Both the position numbers and the translations under genes were made by a program. Shown here piece by piece: positions 15,113 to 16,391 of a DNA stretch of 16,391 nt. The notes below the pieces were generated by a model. The model did no database searches and was not told where the DNA came from. It was given only the letters and a program-made list of their open reading frames with translations. Position 1 is the stretch's first letter, and the number at the start of each line of letters is the position of its first letter. Origin of the DNA: Candidatus Fermentibacterota bacterium (GTDB lineage Bacteria; Fermentibacterota; Fermentibacteria; Fermentibacterales; Fermentibacteraceae); the NCBI GenBank assembly GCA_022703195.1, contig JAKLEF010000012.1:1-16391 (forward strand), given 5' to 3'.

Positions 15113-15148
15113 CAGGACGATTATACATACTCGCGGCCGGAGTTGTTC
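15113..15148 (-). promoter_or_regulatory. Promoter of the ridA-tol-pal operon
   Basis: A perfect -10 TATAAT lies on the minus strand at 15125-15120, about 38 nt upstream of the ridA TTG. No good -35 lies at 17 nt (GAACAA or GGAACA). TG immediately precedes the hexamer, so the promoter may be extended -10-like or need an activator. Confidence 0.55.
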
Positions 15149-15186
15149 CGTCAGCTGTCACGGCTGCGGAGACCGCGGGGGATCCT

Positions 15187-15220
15187 CGTGAGGGAAGCCC
15201 GCATTCCCGCCGTCCTCACG
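15187..15220. promoter_or_regulatory. Inverted repeat in divergent intergenic region
   Basis: CGTGAGG (15187-15193) and CCTCACG (15214-15220) form a perfect 7-bp inverted repeat with a 20-bp interior. The interior holds a smaller GGGAA/TTCCC pair, so a nested hairpin or a dyad operator is possible. It lies between the ridA and desulforedoxin-like promoters. Confidence 0.45.
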
Positions 15221-15235
15221 GTCTGTTCTTCGGGG

Positions 15236-15272
15236 CGGTCGGCTGTTCCCGACCGGCTTCGTGCGTTATATT
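15236..15272 (+). promoter_or_regulatory. Putative promoter and operator dyad of the desulforedoxin-like gene
   Basis: A TATATT -10-like hexamer lies at 15267-15272. CGGTCGG (15236-15242) and CCGACCG (15249-15255) form a 7-bp perfect inverted repeat, 6-nt centre, that covers the expected -35 position. No canonical -35 is seen, so a regulator-dependent promoter is plausible. The gene starts 35 bp further on. Confidence 0.4.
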
Positions 15273-15307
15273 TGTTGCTGAAAACCACAAACGGAAGGCG
15301 GTGCCTG

Positions 15308-15466
15308 ATGAAGAAGGACGACACCTTCGTCTGCGGGCAGTGCGGCATGGAGATCACGGTCTCCAAGTCCTGCGACTGCGGCGACACCTGCGCGACGTTC
15401 ACCTGCTGCGGCCAGGCGATGCAGAAGAAGGAGCCCAAGAAGGGCTGCTGCTGCTGCTGCGGCTGA
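15308..15466 (+). CDS. Small Cys-rich desulforedoxin-like metal-binding protein
   Basis: A 52-residue protein and the only plus-strand gene here. FVCGQCGMEI (Cys9, Cys12) followed by FTCCGQAMQKK (Cys33, Cys34) matches the C-x2-C ... C-C-G-x-x-M pattern of desulforedoxin and of the N-terminal domain of desulfoferrodoxin, which binds Fe(SCys)4 or zinc. Between the pairs is an extra loop with three cysteines (SCDCGDTC), and the C-terminus is a run of five cysteines encoded by five TGC codons, so 12 of 52 residues are Cys. The start ATG has GGAAGG 9 nt upstream. A role in electron transfer, superoxide handling or metal storage is inferred. It is divergent from ridA. Confidence 0.8.
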   Translation: MKKDDTFVCGQCGMEITVSKSCDCGDTCATFTCCGQAMQKKEPKKGCCCCCG

Positions 15467-15483
15467 GTAACTGATCCCCGGAC

Positions 15484-15509
15484 GGGGCGGGGGCCCGGTC
15501 TCCCGCCCC
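15484..15509 (+). terminator. GC-rich hairpin downstream of the desulforedoxin-like gene
   Basis: GGGGCGGG (15484-15491) and CCCGCCCC (15502-15509) can form a perfect 8-bp stem with a 10-nt loop, 17 nt after the stop codon. No immediate T-run follows; the first T-rich stretch starts near 15531. It may be a transcript end or a stabilising 3' structure. Confidence 0.5.
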
Positions 15510-15646
15510 TCCCCGCCCTCACCAGAACGCTTTTAACTCCTTTAACTTTCTCCAGCGCTCCGCGCGATCGATCCTCCCATACAGCTACTCATGCCTGCAA
15601 CATCCGATTCCATGGAGGCGATCCGTCCTCATATCAACATCTCATC

Positions 15647-15670
15647 CATGTGGTTACCATAGACCACATG
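15647..15670. promoter_or_regulatory. Perfect 8-bp inverted repeat in the AT-richer island
   Basis: CATGTGGT (15647-15654) and ACCACATG (15663-15670) are exact reverse complements, separated by 8 bases (TACCATAG). The structure could be a hairpin in RNA or a dyad binding site in DNA. No T-run follows on either strand, so it is not a standard terminator. Confidence 0.5.
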
Positions 15671-15719
15671 ACATATCTCAGCGTTAATAGAAGCTCATTA
15701 TTGCGATTGTATACATATC

Positions 15720-15735
15720 CGTGAACCAGATCACA
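15720..15735. promoter_or_regulatory. CRP/FNR-family-like operator dyad
   Basis: CGTGA-ACCAGA-TCACA matches the CRP-type consensus TGTGA-N6-TCACA at 9 of 10 fixed positions. It lies in the AT-richer island. No clear promoter or gene sits beside it on either strand, so a functional role is uncertain. Confidence 0.35.
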
Positions 15736-15809
15736 GGTTATAAGGTTGCTGCGCAATGGGATGCTGCTGCATTTCAACAATGTGAAACCAGGAATCGGCC
15801 GGGTCGGAA

Positions 15810-15829
15810 AGGCGCCGCCCTCAGCGCCT
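15810..15829 (-). terminator. Possible terminator at the end of the pfk transcript
   Basis: On the minus strand AGGCGC (15829-15824), an 8-nt loop containing the stop codon of the small membrane protein, and GCGCCT (15815-15810) form a 6-bp stem. Only a short TT follows, so it is weak. Confidence 0.3.
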
Positions 15830-15970
15830 GCCGGCGAGGACCCTAGAGGCGAGGATCAGGATCACCGCGAACAGGACCAGGCGGGGTACAAGCACGAGCG
15901 AGGCCACCCAGGAGACTATCGAGACCGCCATGGCTCCCAGGATGATGACGAGGCCCTCGAGGCAGCACAT
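15821..15970 (-). CDS. Small two-helix membrane protein
   Basis: A 49-residue frame begins 5 nt after the phosphofructokinase stop. It is almost entirely hydrophobic, with two likely membrane helices (about residues 5-20, LVIILGAMAVSIVSWV; about 24-43, LVLVPRLVLFAVILILASRV) and a basic end (LAGRR). I recognise no family. The ribosome-binding site is weak, so it would depend on coupling to the upstream gene. Clean hydrophobic periodicity and tight spacing support it, but short GC-rich frames can look like this by chance. Confidence 0.5.
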   Translation of the reverse strand: MCCLEGLVIILGAMAVSIVSWVASLVLVPRLVLFAVILILASRVLAGRR

Positions 15971-15975
15971 GACGC

Positions 15976-16391
15976 CTAGAGCAGGCCCGCCAGCCTGACC
16001 AGTTCGGGGTCGATCTCCTTCCTGAACGTCCAGGAGTCGGCCAGGGGATGGCGGACTATCCTGCGGGCGATCTCGCCCACCATGCACGGCGCCGCACCTT
16101 CGCAGAGAGCATCGACGGCCGCCCAGCCAAGCTTTGAGGCCAGGACCCTGTCCGACGTGGTCGGAGAGCCGCCCCTCTGGACGTGTCCGAGGACGGTGAC
16201 CTGGCATTCGATGCCGTGGTCCGCCTTCAGTCTGGCCGCCACGGCGCGCGCACCGCCGTCCTCGTCGCCTTCCGCGCATACGAGGATGCTCGATCTGCGC
16301 CCCTCGTCCCTGCGCCTGCGGATCATCGCCGCCAGAGCGTCGACGTCCGTGTGCGTCTCGGGGAGGAGTATCGCCTCGGCGCCAGAGCCCA
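15976..16391 (-). CDS. pfkA: 6-phosphofructokinase, C-terminal part (5' end outside window)
   Basis: About 138 codons are visible, ending in TAG. GAEAILLPE is followed by ILVCAEGDEDG and the diagnostic LGHVQRGGSPTTSDRVLASKLGWAAVDAL, which carries the fructose-6-phosphate-binding His, Gln and Arg of PfkA-type enzymes. The protein phosphorylates fructose-6-phosphate in glycolysis. The N-terminal nucleotide site lies outside, so ATP or pyrophosphate dependence cannot be judged. A small membrane-protein frame follows after 5 nt. Confidence 0.92.
   Translation of the reverse strand, partial: GSGAEAILLPETHTDVDALAAMIRRRRDEGRRSSILVCAEGDEDGGARAVAARLKADHGIECQVTVLGHVQRGGSPTTSDRVLASKLGWAAVDALCEGAAPCMVGEIARRIVRHPLADSWTFRKEIDPELVRLAGLL

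Larger units (their letters stand above)
15467..15820. other. Convergent intergenic island, AT-richer than surroundings
   Basis: There is no convincing gene in these 354 bp, which lie between the plus-strand desulforedoxin-like gene and the minus-strand membrane protein. A hand count of 15541-15780 gives 111 G+C of 240 (46%), far below the flanking genes. It contains the GC-rich hairpin at 15484-15509, a perfect hairpin at 15647-15670, a CRP-like dyad at 15720-15735 and a possible terminator at 15810-15829. The short frame 15591-15662 (23 codons) has no ribosome-binding site. Confidence 0.7.

Noticed and set aside
15151..15522. 123-codon minus-strand frame opposite the Cys-rich gene
   Set aside because: The QPQQQQQPF stretch is just the antisense of the TGC codon run; the plus-strand frame has the family match.
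15591..15662. 23-codon plus-strand mini-gene (MPATSDSMEAIRPHINISSMW)
   Set aside because: No ribosome-binding site and no recognisable property; its end runs through the hairpin.
15531..15800. Replication origin in the AT-richer island
   Set aside because: No clear DnaA boxes (TTATNCACA), no dnaA, dnaN or parAB genes nearby, and only moderate AT content.
15746..15979. 77-codon plus-strand frame
   Set aside because: Mostly antisense to the small membrane protein; charged low-complexity content and no ribosome site.

Overview
The window comes from a GC-rich (mostly mid-60s % GC), Gram-negative (diderm) bacterium. The evidence is a complete Tol-Pal envelope system, three predicted lipoproteins, an outer-membrane beta-barrel and a bacterial tRNA with encoded CCA. 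Arginine is often encoded by AGG. A desulforedoxin-like protein and a radical SAM enzyme fit an anaerobic or microaerobic lifestyle. I cannot place the phylum from sequence alone. An uncultured Fibrobacteres-Chlorobi-Bacteroidetes-type or candidate-phylum lineage is a weak guess.

Nearly all genes lie on the minus strand and read right to left. From the right edge: the 3' part of 6-phosphofructokinase and a tiny two-helix membrane protein (15821-16391); an AT-richer convergent intergenic island (15467-15820); one plus-strand gene for a 52-residue cysteine-rich desulforedoxin-like protein (15308-15466); then a divergent promoter region.

From that region runs the operon ridA-tolQ-tolR-tolA/tonB-like-tolB-pal-cpoB (15082 to 10467), which encodes the energised trans-envelope Tol-Pal machine. 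A well-formed sigma70-type promoter (10422-10450) then drives tRNA-Leu(UAG). Nineteen bases downstream starts the proteostasis operon tig-clpP-clpX (nascent-chain chaperone, protease, unfoldase). It continues without a clear break into purA, a TatD-radical SAM fusion, rsmA, a large outer-membrane barrel protein, an NTF2-like lipoprotein, a TrmN6-like methyltransferase and a partial CpsB/CapC-type PHP phosphatase.

The genes are very tightly packed. Ten same-strand junctions overlap stop and start codons (ATGA, GTGA, CTGA and similar), which implies translational coupling.

Most of the window is a conventional housekeeping and envelope cluster, and I see no convincing new defence or mobile system. 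The most unusual local structures are: (i) an 87-bp tandem repeat that copies the 3' end of the outer-membrane gene, including its stop codon, and runs into the next lipoprotein gene; (ii) the TatD-radical SAM fusion with an apparent CTG start; (iii) the poly-Cys-tailed desulforedoxin-like protein with two dyads upstream; (iv) the AT-richer island with a CRP-like dyad and a perfect hairpin.
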